Below, in pieces: positions 56,318-64,000 of a DNA stretch of 64,000 nucleotides. The stretch is from NCBI GenBank assembly GCA_946415365.1, contig CAMKSE010000015.1:44486-108485 (forward strand), in the 5' to 3' direction. The notes under the pieces are model-generated. The model worked only from the letters and a program-made list of their open reading frames with translations. It was not told the DNA's origin and ran no database searches. This DNA comes from an uncultured Prevotellaceae bacterium (GTDB lineage Bacteria > Bacteroidota > Bacteroidia > Bacteroidales > Bacteroidaceae). The position numbers and the translations under genes are program-made. Each line of letters starts with the position of its first letter. Positions within the stretch are counted from its first letter, which is position 1.

Positions 56318-57339
56318 ACGTGCTTTTCTGTGCCGAGCCATTTGCGGAGCCGGCGAGAAAAAGAGCGACTGATGTGACTCAGATTGCCATAGCGCAGGTT
56401 CAGCCATAGTTCTTCCAACGAATAACTGATTTTTGTCCAGGGATGCCGCCAGGCATTAACCTTGTATAGTCGTTCCTTGTATTCTATATTCTCTATCACG
56501 TATCTCGGATGTTTGAGGGGAAACGCCAGCTCATGGCGCTGCATGGTGAAGATGCGACGCAGACGCTTTGGCGTTGTCTTGGCTGAGGCGGTAAAATGCG
56601 TGGAGTCGGCCATCAACCCCAGGTTGTTGATCTGGTTCTTCGACGGCATGATGGCGAGTCCGGAGTTGAACAGCATCGTCGCCCAGAAGATGCTCTCGTA
56701 GTATTCCTTGCCTGTCTGACGGTGGTTCTGGAACATCTGTATCATATCCTTTCGATACCTCCGCTGTTCAGCAAGGGCCTTCAGTTGTCGCATGTTATAG
56801 GTGTCGTCGAGGAAAGAATACTTTCCGTCCCACTGGTCGATGACCCTCCGCCACGATGCCCAGCCCCAGATGGCAAAGGTGGAGGTGAAGAAATAGTCGT
56901 ATGGACAATCCTCAGTCACCTCATCGATATTGAAGCCGGAGATCATCGTGATGCGCTCGTCGTGCTCATAACGGTCGAGCATCTCCTTGCAGAACGGGAA
57001 GAACGACTGTGCCGGCACGTCATCATCCTCCAGAACAATGCATTTGTCGACAATGGAAAAGGCCCATTTCTGCGAGATATACTCCGAAGGGTCGCAGCCG
57101 TAGTTCTTCTCCTGATACAGACGATGCACCTCACACTCCCAGTCAATATGCTCATCGCTCGCCATCTCACGACAGGCTTCAATGCCAGCCATATCGCGTT
57201 CTCCTCGAGGTCCGTCCTGATAGAGGAACAATTTCGAGGGCCGCGCCTGGCGCACGGCTTCAAACACTTGTCGGAACGTGTCTGCGCGGTTGAAAAACAG
57301 CAGCAGCACGGCGATGTCTGTCTTGGCGGGATGCTTCAT
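56314..57339 (-). CDS. Glycosyltransferase family 2 (GT-A) protein
   Basis: 341 residues from the ATG at 57339. KTDIAVLLLFFNRADTFRQ is a nucleotide-sugar-binding N-terminus of the GT-A fold; CIVLEDDDVPAQSFF contains the DxD-type metal motif, and FAIWGWASWRRVIDQW is a late conserved segment found in Bacteroidota sugar-transferases. Probably acts on the surface glycan. Its -33 region overlaps a heptanucleotide array; see 57374-57401. Confidence 0.85.
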   Translation of the reverse strand: MKHPAKTDIAVLLLFFNRADTFRQVFEAVRQARPSKLFLYQDGPRGERDMAGIEACREMASDEHIDWECEVHRLYQEKNYGCDPSEYISQKWAFSIVDKCIVLEDDDVPAQSFFPFCKEMLDRYEHDERITMISGFNIDEVTEDCPYDYFFTSTFAIWGWASWRRVIDQWDGKYSFLDDTYNMRQLKALAEQRRYRKDMIQMFQNHRQTGKEYYESIFWATMLFNSGLAIMPSKNQINNLGLMADSTHFTASAKTTPKRLRRIFTMQRHELAFPLKHPRYVIENIEYKERLYKVNAWRHPWTKISYSLEELWLNLRYGNLSHISRSFSRRLRKWLGTEKHV

Positions 57340-57358
57340 CTTTTGTGTAATTTCTCTG

Positions 57359-57366
57359 CAAAGATA
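57359..57366 (-). promoter_or_regulatory. -7 box for the GT2 gene
   Basis: Minus strand TATCTTTG, 20 bp before the ATG. The -33 position falls within the CATTGAA array (57374-57401). Confidence 0.55.
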
Positions 57367-57373
57367 CAAATAA

Positions 57374-57401
57374 CATTGAACATTGAGCATTGAACATTGA
57401 A
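57374..57401. repeat. Heptanucleotide array ahead of the GT2 gene
   Basis: CATTGAA, CATTGAG, CATTGAA, CATTGAA: four units that begin 8 bp upstream of the GT2 -7 box and cover its -33 position. Confidence 0.75.
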
Positions 57402-57426
57402 CTTTTTTATCGGCGGTAGCAAATTA

Positions 57427-57454
57427 TTCACTTTTCACTTTTCACTTTTCACTT
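57427..57454. repeat. Heptanucleotide array ahead of licD
   Basis: TTCACTT repeated four times exactly, then six T. It ends 8 bp before the licD -7 box (57462-57469) and covers that promoter's -33 position. Confidence 0.8.
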
Positions 57455-57461
57455 TTTTTTG

Positions 57462-57469
57462 TAATTTTG
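57462..57469 (+). promoter_or_regulatory. -7 box for licD
   Basis: TAATTTTG, only 6 bp before the licD ATG at 57476, so the mRNA would be leaderless or nearly so if this box is used. Confidence 0.5.
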
Positions 57470-57475
57470 CAGGCG

Positions 57476-58330
57476 ATGACAAACGAAGAACTGCGTAAAC
57501 GCTTCAACCCAGAAGGGTCGTTATTGCGACGCCAACAGATGAGGATGCTCGAGATACTCGTCGAGATAGATAAAATCTGCAAGAAGCACGACATCCGTTA
57601 TTGGCTTAGCAGCGGCACGCTGATTGGTGCCATGCGCCACAATGGCTTCATCCCCTGGGATGACGATCTCGACATAGAGATGATGCGTTCGGATTATGTA
57701 CGACTGATGGAGGTCTTGCCGTCAGAACTGCCAGACTGGCTCGCCTTACAGAATGACGAGACGGATCCCAACTATTTCTTCTATTATGCGAAGGTGCGCG
57801 ACCGTCGTTCGAAGATGTTGGAACAGAACAACTACGACCGTCTGTGGCAGGAGCAAGGAATCTATATCGACATCTTTCCTTTGGAGCAGCACCCCATCTG
57901 GCTGCATAAGCTGACGGAGAAGACCGTTGGTCACATGTATAAGATCTGGCGCACAAGCACTGATGACACCAAGGCCATCCGCAAGGTGCGCCGTATCTTC
58001 GATTTCAATAACCGCTTTGTGTTCCCTTGCCTCCGCGCCATCCTCTCAATTTTTAATTTTCAATTTTCAATTTTCCGCTCGGCTTTGCCGCTTGGCTCGT
58101 CCAAGAATTCTCAATTATCAACAATAACTTCTGGCATGGGCATCCCCTTTCACAAACGTCGTTATCTCGACGAGATCTTCCCCCTGACCACCCATGTGTT
58201 CGAGGGTCGTGAGTTCCCTGTGCCTCATGATGCCGATGCCCATCTGCGTCATCTCTATGGCGATTATATGCAATTGCCTGACTTAAACAAATTAGCAATC
58301 CATGTCGGAAAACTTGAGTTCTTTGCATAG
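57476..58330 (+). CDS. LicD-family phosphotransferase with in-frame insert
   Basis: 284 residues from the ATG at 57476. LicD proteins transfer phosphocholine or a similar phospho-group to glycans. DIRYWLSSGTLIGAMRHNGF and IPWDDDLDIEMMRSDYVRLM are the LicD signatures (nucleotidyltransferase-fold acidic motif). Residues about 191-219 are a low-complexity insert encoded by a heptanucleotide array and a GC-rich core (58047-58130) not expected in the family. The end overlaps the acyltransferase start by 29 bp. Confidence 0.86.
   Translation: MTNEELRKRFNPEGSLLRRQQMRMLEILVEIDKICKKHDIRYWLSSGTLIGAMRHNGFIPWDDDLDIEMMRSDYVRLMEVLPSELPDWLALQNDETDPNYFFYYAKVRDRRSKMLEQNNYDRLWQEQGIYIDIFPLEQHPIWLHKLTEKTVGHMYKIWRTSTDDTKAIRKVRRIFDFNNRFVFPCLRAILSIFNFQFSIFRSALPLGSSKNSQLSTITSGMGIPFHKRRYLDEIFPLTTHVFEGREFPVPHDADAHLRHLYGDYMQLPDLNKLAIHVGKLEFFA
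58047..58130 (+). repeat. Heptanucleotide array and core inserted in licD
   Basis: CAATTTT, TAATTTT, CAATTTT, CAATTTT at 58047-58074, a GC-rich core (58075-58105), then AATTCTCAATTATC-type sequence. It reads through in frame. Confidence 0.7.
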
Positions 58331-59423
58331 CAAGGCGGCAGAGCCTGGCGCTACGATTAAGAAGCCGCGCTTAGGCTGGCTTGATGCTCTGCGGGGCTTC
58401 ACGATGATTCTTGTGGTCACCAACCATGTGGCCCTGAAGTCGTTTGATATGAAGATACGCTGGTCAGTGGCTTTGCAACTGTTCCTGCTCTTCCGCATGC
58501 CCCTGTTCTTCTTTATCAGCGGATTTCTGGCATATAAAGCAGGTCGAGTTTGGAACGCCCGTACCCTTGGTGAGTTGTCGTTGAAGAAACTGAGAGTGCA
58601 GATCATCCCTACAGTGGTGTTCTTCCTGCTCTTCCTGGCGATGGTTCCCACAACACCCTTTGCTGACAGCCTCTCTGAAGCATTGGCCTCGTCGATGAAG
58701 GCAGGATACTGGTTTACGTTGGTGCTACTCTATATGCTGCTGACCTATTATCTGTTCAGTTACGTAGAGAGTAAACTGCGCATCAACTCATGGATTCCCA
58801 TCACACTGCTGTTCATCGTCTCGCTCTGTTTCTTCGAAACCTGTTACCTGCCCAAATACTTCTCCTGGGCGGCGGGACACAAGGGGCCACAGAACGAATT
58901 CCTCAACTACACCAGCTTGGTGGAGATGTTCCGCTATTTCCCCTTCTTCCTCTTTGGCAGTATCGTGCATCGTTATTGGGAACAGGCTCAGCGACTGATG
59001 GACAGCCGCTGGTTCTTCCCTGTGGTGATGCTACTGGCGTTGGTCTGCACCCTCGATCTGCTGAAATGGCACACCTTGCGGATGGCATGGACATCGCTGC
59101 CCCATACGTTGGCTATGTTCCTATTGCTCTCGATGGTCTTCATGTTCTTCAGGCATTATCATGATTTCTTCGAACAGACGCGCTTCGGACGTGGGCTGCA
59201 GTTCATAGGTCGTCGCACGCTCGACATCTATCTGCTCCATTATTTCTTCCTGCCGAAGTTGCCGATGGTAGGGCAGTTCTTCTATCTTCACCGTCATAAC
59301 AACTTCATCCTCGACACAACAGCCTCACTGGCTGTTGCCCTGGTGGTGGTTGCCTTCTGCATCATCGTCTCTCAGCTGTTACGAGTCAGTCCTTTCCTGA
59401 AGAAATACCTTTTCGGCAGATAA
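58302..59423 (+). CDS. Acyltransferase 3 family protein (OafA/YrhL-like)
   Basis: 373 residues, about ten hydrophobic segments. LGWLDALRGFTMILVVTNHVAL at the N-terminus contains the family's catalytic-histidine region (conserved R-G-x3-x-H pattern), and GRRTLDIYLLHYFFLPKLP is the last signature. These add O-acetyl or similar groups to surface glycans. Its end overlaps the convergent flippase by 38 bp. Confidence 0.9.
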   Translation: MSENLSSLHSKAAEPGATIKKPRLGWLDALRGFTMILVVTNHVALKSFDMKIRWSVALQLFLLFRMPLFFFISGFLAYKAGRVWNARTLGELSLKKLRVQIIPTVVFFLLFLAMVPTTPFADSLSEALASSMKAGYWFTLVLLYMLLTYYLFSYVESKLRINSWIPITLLFIVSLCFFETCYLPKYFSWAAGHKGPQNEFLNYTSLVEMFRYFPFFLFGSIVHRYWEQAQRLMDSRWFFPVVMLLALVCTLDLLKWHTLRMAWTSLPHTLAMFLLLSMVFMFFRHYHDFFEQTRFGRGLQFIGRRTLDIYLLHYFFLPKLPMVGQFFYLHRHNNFILDTTASLAVALVVVAFCIIVSQLLRVSPFLKKYLFGR

Positions 59424-60888
59424 AGGCGATACACTCCTTGAGGATGACGGCCCCAGCCACGTGCATAATCCCATAATACAGCAGCATCGCAATCAAAACC
59501 CTGCTGATGAGCAATATCCAGAGTTTAAGGTAATCATCTATAAACCATAAACTATAAACTATAAACTCACCTATCCACCAAGTAAAAAGCATGACACCAG
59601 CCGCAGCTAAAGCAAAGGGCACGATGTCCTTCAGGAAATCCAAAAGCCTATAGCCCATCAGCCGTCGAACGAAGAAATGCCACACAAACACCCATATTAT
59701 ATTTAATAAGGTATAGGCGATGACCATCGTACGGATGCCCTGTTGCCAGAGGCCCACCATCAGACCTATCTGCAGCAGTCCCAAGACAAGCGTGCTCCAC
59801 AGGTAGATGTCGCTGCGCTTATGGCTGATAACGGCATCCGTAAGCAGAGCCGACAACGGCATAAACGCTCCACAGACACATAATATAGGCAGCAACGAGG
59901 CGGCAAATGCCCACTTCTCTTTGATGGCAAGGATGATAAACTCATGCGACACCAGTCCGAGGCCAAACAGCAACGGGAAAGAGATGAAGGCCGTGAAGCG
60001 CATCATCTTACGAAGCACCTGCAACTGACGCTCTCGTTCGTCGTGCAGTCCCACAAGCACCGTCTGGTCCACCTGTTTCAGCATATTTCCCACTAATAGG
60101 AAGCACTTCGAACTCCATTGGTAAGCCTGATTATAGTGGCCTGTGTTCGCCTCGCCATAGAAACGTCCCAGCAAGAGGTTCATGATGTTCGCATTCACCT
60201 GCGTCAGTATGGCGGAGATCATGATGCGAACGCTGAAAGGGAACAGCTGACGCAAGGGGTAATAAATCGTAAATCGTAAATTTGTAAATCGTAAATAACT
60301 TGGCCGCCACTCACTGAACCACCACAGTAGCAGCGTGTTCACGGCAATATACATCAGATACTGCGTGGCCAGTGCCCAGTAGCCGAAGCCGAGGGCTGCA
60401 AGGATCACACCCATGATGCTCGACGAGAGCGTAGCCGTCATACCACACTTGGCTATCTGCTTGATCTGCATCTGTTTTGTCAGATAGGCCGACTGTGCCA
60501 TGCCGAAGCTGGAGAACACGAAGCCGAGGAACACATATCGGCTCAAGGGAATAAGAGCCTGATTGTCGTAGAAGTCGGCTATCAGCGGCGCAGCAATGAA
60601 AAGCACCACGTAGATGGCAGCCCCCGCGAGGATGTTAAACCAGAACACGGCATTGTAGTCCTCATGCCGAGGCTTCTCCAGATTGATGAGGCCCGTCTTG
60701 AAACCGCTCGACTGCAGTTCGTTGGCTATCACAGAGAACACCGCCAGCATCGCCGTCATGCCGTAATCCGAAGGATCCAGCAGACGTCCGAGGATAATTC
60801 CGAAAGCCAGTCCGAGCAACTGCTGAACGCCGTTGTTCATCCCGCCCCAGAAGAGGCCCTTCGCTGTCTTCTCCTTCAACGTTTCCAT
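59386..60888 (-). CDS. Polysaccharide flippase (Wzx/MATE-like)
   Basis: 500 residues, about 12-14 hydrophobic helices. GLFWGGMNNGVQQLLGLAFG, followed by LGRLLDPSDYGMTAMLAVF, matches the lipopolysaccharide-biosynthesis flippase (WzxC) type; it exports lipid-linked glycan repeat units. Two heptanucleotide arrays lie in the coding region (60263-60298, codons about 197-209; 59539-59566, codons about 441-450). Last of three genes in the metG-OMP-flippase unit, 4 bp after the previous gene. Confidence 0.9.
   Translation of the reverse strand: METLKEKTAKGLFWGGMNNGVQQLLGLAFGIILGRLLDPSDYGMTAMLAVFSVIANELQSSGFKTGLINLEKPRHEDYNAVFWFNILAGAAIYVVLFIAAPLIADFYDNQALIPLSRYVFLGFVFSSFGMAQSAYLTKQMQIKQIAKCGMTATLSSSIMGVILAALGFGYWALATQYLMYIAVNTLLLWWFSEWRPSYLRFTNLRFTIYYPLRQLFPFSVRIMISAILTQVNANIMNLLLGRFYGEANTGHYNQAYQWSSKCFLLVGNMLKQVDQTVLVGLHDERERQLQVLRKMMRFTAFISFPLLFGLGLVSHEFIILAIKEKWAFAASLLPILCVCGAFMPLSALLTDAVISHKRSDIYLWSTLVLGLLQIGLMVGLWQQGIRTMVIAYTLLNIIWVFVWHFFVRRLMGYRLLDFLKDIVPFALAAAGVMLFTWWIGEFIVYSLWFIDDYLKLWILLISRVLIAMLLYYGIMHVAGAVILKECIAFICRKGISSGKD
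59539..59566 (-). repeat. Heptanucleotide array in the flippase gene (C-terminal part)
   Basis: TATAAAC, CATAAAC, TATAAAC, TATAAAC on the plus strand; codes for part of a membrane segment (FIVYSLWFIDDYL). Reads through in frame. Confidence 0.75.
60263..60298 (-). repeat. Heptanucleotide array in the flippase gene (middle)
   Basis: TAAATCG, TAAATCG, TAAATTTG (one 8-bp unit), TAAATCG, TAAATAA. Encodes SYLRFTNLRFTIYYP; the 8-bp unit suggests an earlier single-base change. Confidence 0.75.
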
Positions 60889-60892
60889 CTGT

Positions 60893-61738
60893 TTATCTCT
60901 TTTGCTGTTGAGGTGGACCCATGCGTACAGGACCTTGTGGCATCATCTCATCCTGATGGCCCCAGATAAGTCCTTTGAGCAGACGGCCAAAGTCGAAGCC
61001 GAACTTCTGACCGTTGTTGAATTTAACATAAGGATGGACGATGGGGTCTGTCACCCATTGTCCTGTCATGGGGTTCAGGTAACGCCTCACGCCTGCATCC
61101 ACACCAAAGTTCTTATGGAATCGGATGTCAGCATAACCACCGTAATTGGTCGTCCCCAGAAACGGATTCACTGCTGGACTGATCAGTGAGGAATTGGGAT
61201 AGTAATAGCCGAAGGCATGTAGCGAGACGGCATGGCTTAGCCAGTAGTTGACAGTGCCCCCCACACCATAGCGTGTCTCCAGAAATCCCATGCTCACCAT
61301 TCTGTACTTGTCTGCCAGCGCAGAAGCCGAAAAGCTCCAACGGCCTATTCCCTGAAAGAGCGTCAGGGCACCAGACTCACGGTCGAGCAGTCCTGGCATC
61401 GAGTCAGCTCCTCCACTGACGATGATGGCTGCCCCTTGCCAGGGAGTGAACAGCTTTCCGCCTTGTATCGTGTTCACCTCCCAGCTGCCCCGTCTGGTGT
61501 CGTAAAGGCTGGTAGGTGTATCGAGTTTGTATCCAGGATTATGCGTTGTCAAGGGTTGGAACCGTCTCTTCCATAGCGTCGAGTCATACTGATGCAGAAG
61601 GGAATCCGTCTGCAGGAGATCGCCATTCAGGCGCAGAGAATCCTCAGCCAGTGATTTTCCCTCACTGATGTCCGTCTGCGCTGCCACACCTGTTGTCGTC
61701 GTCAGCAGCACCATTGCCAGGAGAACTCTCTTCATCAT
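60893..61738 (-). CDS. Probable outer-membrane protein of unknown function
   Basis: 281 residues from Met7 (MMKRVLLAMVLLTTTTGVAAQ signal). The rest has alternating hydrophobic/aromatic beta-strand pattern and Gly turns (YGVGGTVNYWLSHAVSLHAF, YGGYADIRFHKNFGVDAGV), as in small beta-barrels. C-terminal residues are Pro/Gln/Arg-rich (PVRMGPPQQQKR), not an aromatic barrel end. No family recognised. A start up to 18 bp upstream is possible. Lies 22 bp after metG and 4 bp before the flippase. Confidence 0.7.
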   Translation of the reverse strand: MMKRVLLAMVLLTTTTGVAAQTDISEGKSLAEDSLRLNGDLLQTDSLLHQYDSTLWKRRFQPLTTHNPGYKLDTPTSLYDTRRGSWEVNTIQGGKLFTPWQGAAIIVSGGADSMPGLLDRESGALTLFQGIGRWSFSASALADKYRMVSMGFLETRYGVGGTVNYWLSHAVSLHAFGYYYPNSSLISPAVNPFLGTTNYGGYADIRFHKNFGVDAGVRRYLNPMTGQWVTDPIVHPYVKFNNGQKFGFDFGRLLKGLIWGHQDEMMPQGPVRMGPPQQQKR

Positions 61739-61760
61739 CTCCATATTCGGCAGCAAAGAT

Positions 61761-63827
61761 TTATCCCACCTGGCTGCCGGGCTTTACATCCTTCGTCGTG
61801 GTGACCACGCTGAGGCTCTCGTCGAAATCGACGGCAGAGAGGATCATGCCCTGACTCTCGATGCCCATCATCTGACGGGTGGCGAAGTTGGCCACAAAGA
61901 GGATACGCTTGCCGATGAGTTCCTCCGGATTCTCATAGAAGGCAGCGATACCTGAGCAGATGGTACGGTCAGTGCCGGAGCCGTCGTCGATGGTGAACTG
62001 CAGGAGTTTCTTGCTCTTCTTCACCTTCTGACAATCCTTCACAAGTCCAACACGGATATCAAGTTTCTCGAAGTCCTCAAACGAAACGGTATCCTTGATA
62101 GGGGCAGCCTGATAGTTGGCGGCCTCGTTGGCTTTCTTCGTTGCCTCGAGTTTGTCGAGCTGCTTCTGAATCACCTCGTCCTCAATCTTCTCGAAGAGCA
62201 GAGCGGGCTCACCCAACTGATGGCCTGCCTTCAGGAGGTCTGTGCTACCCAACTGCTCCCACTCGAACGAGTCGATGGCGAGCATCTCGCGCAGTTTCTT
62301 CGAAGAGAACGGCAGGAACGGCTCGAAAGCAATGGCGAGGTTGGCTGTCAGCTGCAGACAGATGTTCAGAATCGTCTCGCAGCGCTTGGGATCTGTTTTC
62401 CAAATTTTCCAAGGCTCGCAGTCAGTAATGTATTTATTACCAATACGGGCGAGGTTCATGGCCTCGAACTGCGCATCGCGGAACTTGAACTTCTCCAGCA
62501 GATCCTCTACCTTCTCCTTCACGTCCTTGAACTCTGCCAGTGCCTGCTTATCCACATCGAGCAGTTCTCCACAGGCAGGCACCACACCATTCCAATACTT
62601 CTTGGTGAGTTGCAGGGCACGGTTCACGAAGTTGCCATAGACAGCCACCAGCTCGTTGTTATTCCTATCCTGGAAATCCTTCCAGGTGAAGTTGTTGTCC
62701 TTCGTCTCAGGCGCGTTGGCAGTCAACACATAGCGCAGCACATCCTGTTTGCCAGGCATATCCACCAGATACTCATGGAGCCACACCGCCCAGTTCCTCG
62801 AGGTGGAGATCTTGTCGTTTTCGAGATTCAGGAACTCGTTGGCGGGCACGTTGTCGGGCATGATATACTTGCCGTGCGCCTTCATCATCACAGGGAAAAT
62901 GATGCAGTGGAACACGATGTTGTCTTTGCCGATGAAGTGTACCAGACGCGTGTCCTCATCCTGCCACCACTTCTCCCAAGAGCCCCACTTCTCCGGCTCC
63001 TTCTCGCAGAGTTCCTTCGTGTTCGACACATAGCCGATGGGCGCATCGAACCACACATAGAGCACCTTACCGTCAGCACCCTCCACAGGCACGGGGATAC
63101 CCCAGTCCAGGTCGCGTGTCATCGCACGGGGCTGCAGGTCCATATCGAGCCAACTCTTGCACTGGCCATACACATTCGGACGCCATTCCTTATGCTCCTC
63201 GAGGATCCACTTCTTCAGCCACTCCTGATACTCGTTCAGGGGCAGATACCAGTTCTTGGTCTCCTTCAGCACAGGCGTAGAGCCACTGATCGTTGACTTA
63301 GGATTGATCAGTTCCGTAGGCGAGAGGTCACGTCCGCACTTCTCACACTGGTCGCCGTAGGCATTCTCATTGTGGCAGTGGGGACACTCACCAGTCACAT
63401 AACGGTCTGCCAGGAACTGCTTGGCCTCCTCGTCGTAGAGCTGGGTGGTGGTTTCCTCCGTCAGCTTGCCCTCGTCGTAGAGTTTGCGGAACCAATCGGC
63501 GGCAAACTTATGATGCGTCTCACTGGTGGTACGGCTATAGATATCGAACGAGATACCAAACTCCTCGAAACTCTTCTTGATCATCTCGTGGTAACGGTCC
63601 ACCACGTCCTGAGGTGTGATGCCCTCCTTACGGGCCCGGATGGTAATGGGCACACCATGCTCATCTGATCCTCCGATAAACATTACCTCGCGCTTTTTCA
63701 GTCTCAGATAGCGCACATAGATATCAGCAGGCACATACACACCAGCCAGATGGCCTATGTGCACGCCGCCATTAGCATAAGGCAGCGCCGACGTCACCGT
63801 CGTACGCTTGAAAGTCTTGTTTTCCAT
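61761..63827 (-). CDS. metG: Methionyl-tRNA synthetase
   Basis: Charges tRNA-Met. [17 protein letters not shown] is the HIGH region. Zn ligands [18 protein letters not shown] (about 145). The KMSKS loop is the variant [12 protein letters not shown]. The C-terminal tRNA-binding (EMAP-like, OB) domain is about 585-688 ([20 protein letters not shown]). 688 residues; dimer-type class with C-terminal extension. Promoter 63859-63889. Confidence 0.97.
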   Translation of the reverse strand: MENKTFKRTTVTSALPYANGGVHIGHLAGVYVPADIYVRYLRLKKREVMFIGGSDEHGVPITIRARKEGITPQDVVDRYHEMIKKSFEEFGISFDIYSRTTSETHHKFAADWFRKLYDEGKLTEETTTQLYDEEAKQFLADRYVTGECPHCHNENAYGDQCEKCGRDLSPTELINPKSTISGSTPVLKETKNWYLPLNEYQEWLKKWILEEHKEWRPNVYGQCKSWLDMDLQPRAMTRDLDWGIPVPVEGADGKVLYVWFDAPIGYVSNTKELCEKEPEKWGSWEKWWQDEDTRLVHFIGKDNIVFHCIIFPVMMKAHGKYIMPDNVPANEFLNLENDKISTSRNWAVWLHEYLVDMPGKQDVLRYVLTANAPETKDNNFTWKDFQDRNNNELVAVYGNFVNRALQLTKKYWNGVVPACGELLDVDKQALAEFKDVKEKVEDLLEKFKFRDAQFEAMNLARIGNKYITDCEPWKIWKTDPKRCETILNICLQLTANLAIAFEPFLPFSSKKLREMLAIDSFEWEQLGSTDLLKAGHQLGEPALLFEKIEDEVIQKQLDKLEATKKANEAANYQAAPIKDTVSFEDFEKLDIRVGLVKDCQKVKKSKKLLQFTIDDGSGTDRTICSGIAAFYENPEELIGKRILFVANFATRQMMGIESQGMILSAVDFDESLSVVTTTKDVKPGSQVG

Positions 63828-63858
63828 TCTTTAAATACGTATTTATTGATTTTGGCTG

Positions 63859-63889
63859 CAAAGGTAGTGCAAATCGAGTGAAATACCAA
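63859..63889 (-). promoter_or_regulatory. Promoter of metG-OMP-flippase
   Basis: Minus strand TTTG (63886-63889), 19 bp, TACCTTTG (63859-63866); ATG 31 bp downstream. Confidence 0.7.
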
Positions 63890-63954
63890 AGGAAAACTTG
63901 TTTTTCTTTGTATTTCCGAGATGCAGCCTAACTTCGAACGCAGTTCAAAGGTAA

Positions 63955-63995
63955 GAAGAAATGGGCGAAAAACCAAATTTTTCGCCCATTTCTTC
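63955..63995. terminator. Strong inverted repeat at window end
   Basis: Perfect 18-bp arms GAAGAAATGGGCGAAAAA and its complement with a CCAAA loop. Likely a two-way terminator for a gene beyond the right edge. Confidence 0.65.
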
Positions 63996-64000
63996 AGGTC

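Noticed and set aside
57374..57454. Heptad arrays considered as a CRISPR-like array
   Set aside because: Units are 7 bp without spacers and no cas genes are present.
62220..63296. 358-residue plus-strand frame opposite metG
   Set aside because: Shadow of metG; no coherent domain and no promoter.
1..64000. tRNA or rRNA genes, transposases and prophage genes
   Set aside because: Read through both strands for these; no convincing cloverleaf, rRNA segment, transposase or phage gene was found, though short tRNAs could be missed by eye.

Overview
The window reads as an origin-proximal piece of a Bacteroidota chromosome, most like Prevotella/Segatella. The evidence is: promoters of the Bacteroidota type (TTTG, about 20 bp, TAnnTTTG); poor Shine-Dalgarno sequences; a PorZ homologue and several secreted proteins with type IX secretion (T9SS)-like C-terminal sorting tails; an interpain-like C10 protease; an sdhC-A-B (fumarate reductase) operon; and Bacteroidota-typical families (GIN-domain lipoprotein, DUF4254 beside a GT9 enzyme, cytidylate-kinase-like proteins, propeller-LytTR regulator). 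No rRNA, tRNA, CRISPR array, transposase or prophage gene was seen.

Layout. 0-7.5 kb: end of a cyclophilin gene, two EamA transporters, a GH16 glucanase, murQ with an uncharacterised FucI-fold partner, a candidate small RNA, a DUF2461 protein and an LD-carboxypeptidase. 7.7-12 kb: a cytidylate-kinase-like gene and sdhC-A-B. 12-24 kb: mnmG, apt (flanked by two parS-like sites), uvrC, a dtd operon with three tandem small membrane proteins, mazG-like and deoC, then a polyprenyl synthase, polA and pgeF. 24-32 kb: GIN lipoprotein, ychF-lgt, mutS with a second cytidylate-kinase-like gene, and buk. 32-42 kb: a secreted CTD protein, then a leuS-yitT-rdgB-porZ-cotH run, and nadA. 42.8-43.3 kb: an AT-rich gene-free stretch with a DnaA-box cluster, a candidate oriC. 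43-50 kb: a lipoprotein, a TrmH-family methyltransferase, and a propeller-LytTR regulator beside a secreted LRR protein and a C10 protease. 50-64 kb: DUF4254-GT9-rubredoxin, acpP-fabF-rnc, a surface-glycan cluster (membrane protein, GT2, LicD, acyltransferase, flippase), an outer-membrane-like protein and metG.

The most interesting signal is at 44.5-50.1 kb. A membrane-spanning sensor carrying its own LytTR DNA-binding domain is preceded by a 44-bp element (39/44 identical) that recurs upstream of the C10 protease. Each copy contains two direct octamers exactly 21 bp apart, and each lies exactly 63 bp from the -7 box of its promoter. This is good sequence-level evidence for an autoregulated one-component regulon controlling secreted proteins.

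A second pattern is a set of tandem heptanucleotide repeats, mostly four units, in promoters and coding sequence of the glycan genes (GT2/licD promoter, licD, flippase), in rnc and in the porZ signal peptide. Changes in unit number would shift frame, so these are candidate contingency loci or insertion scars. Further observations are a dispersed intergenic repeat (16.74 and 33.67 kb), a repeated promoter module at leuS and ychF, and the terminator-bounded candidate sRNA at 4.5 kb.

All calls come from reading the sequence; no database search was run.
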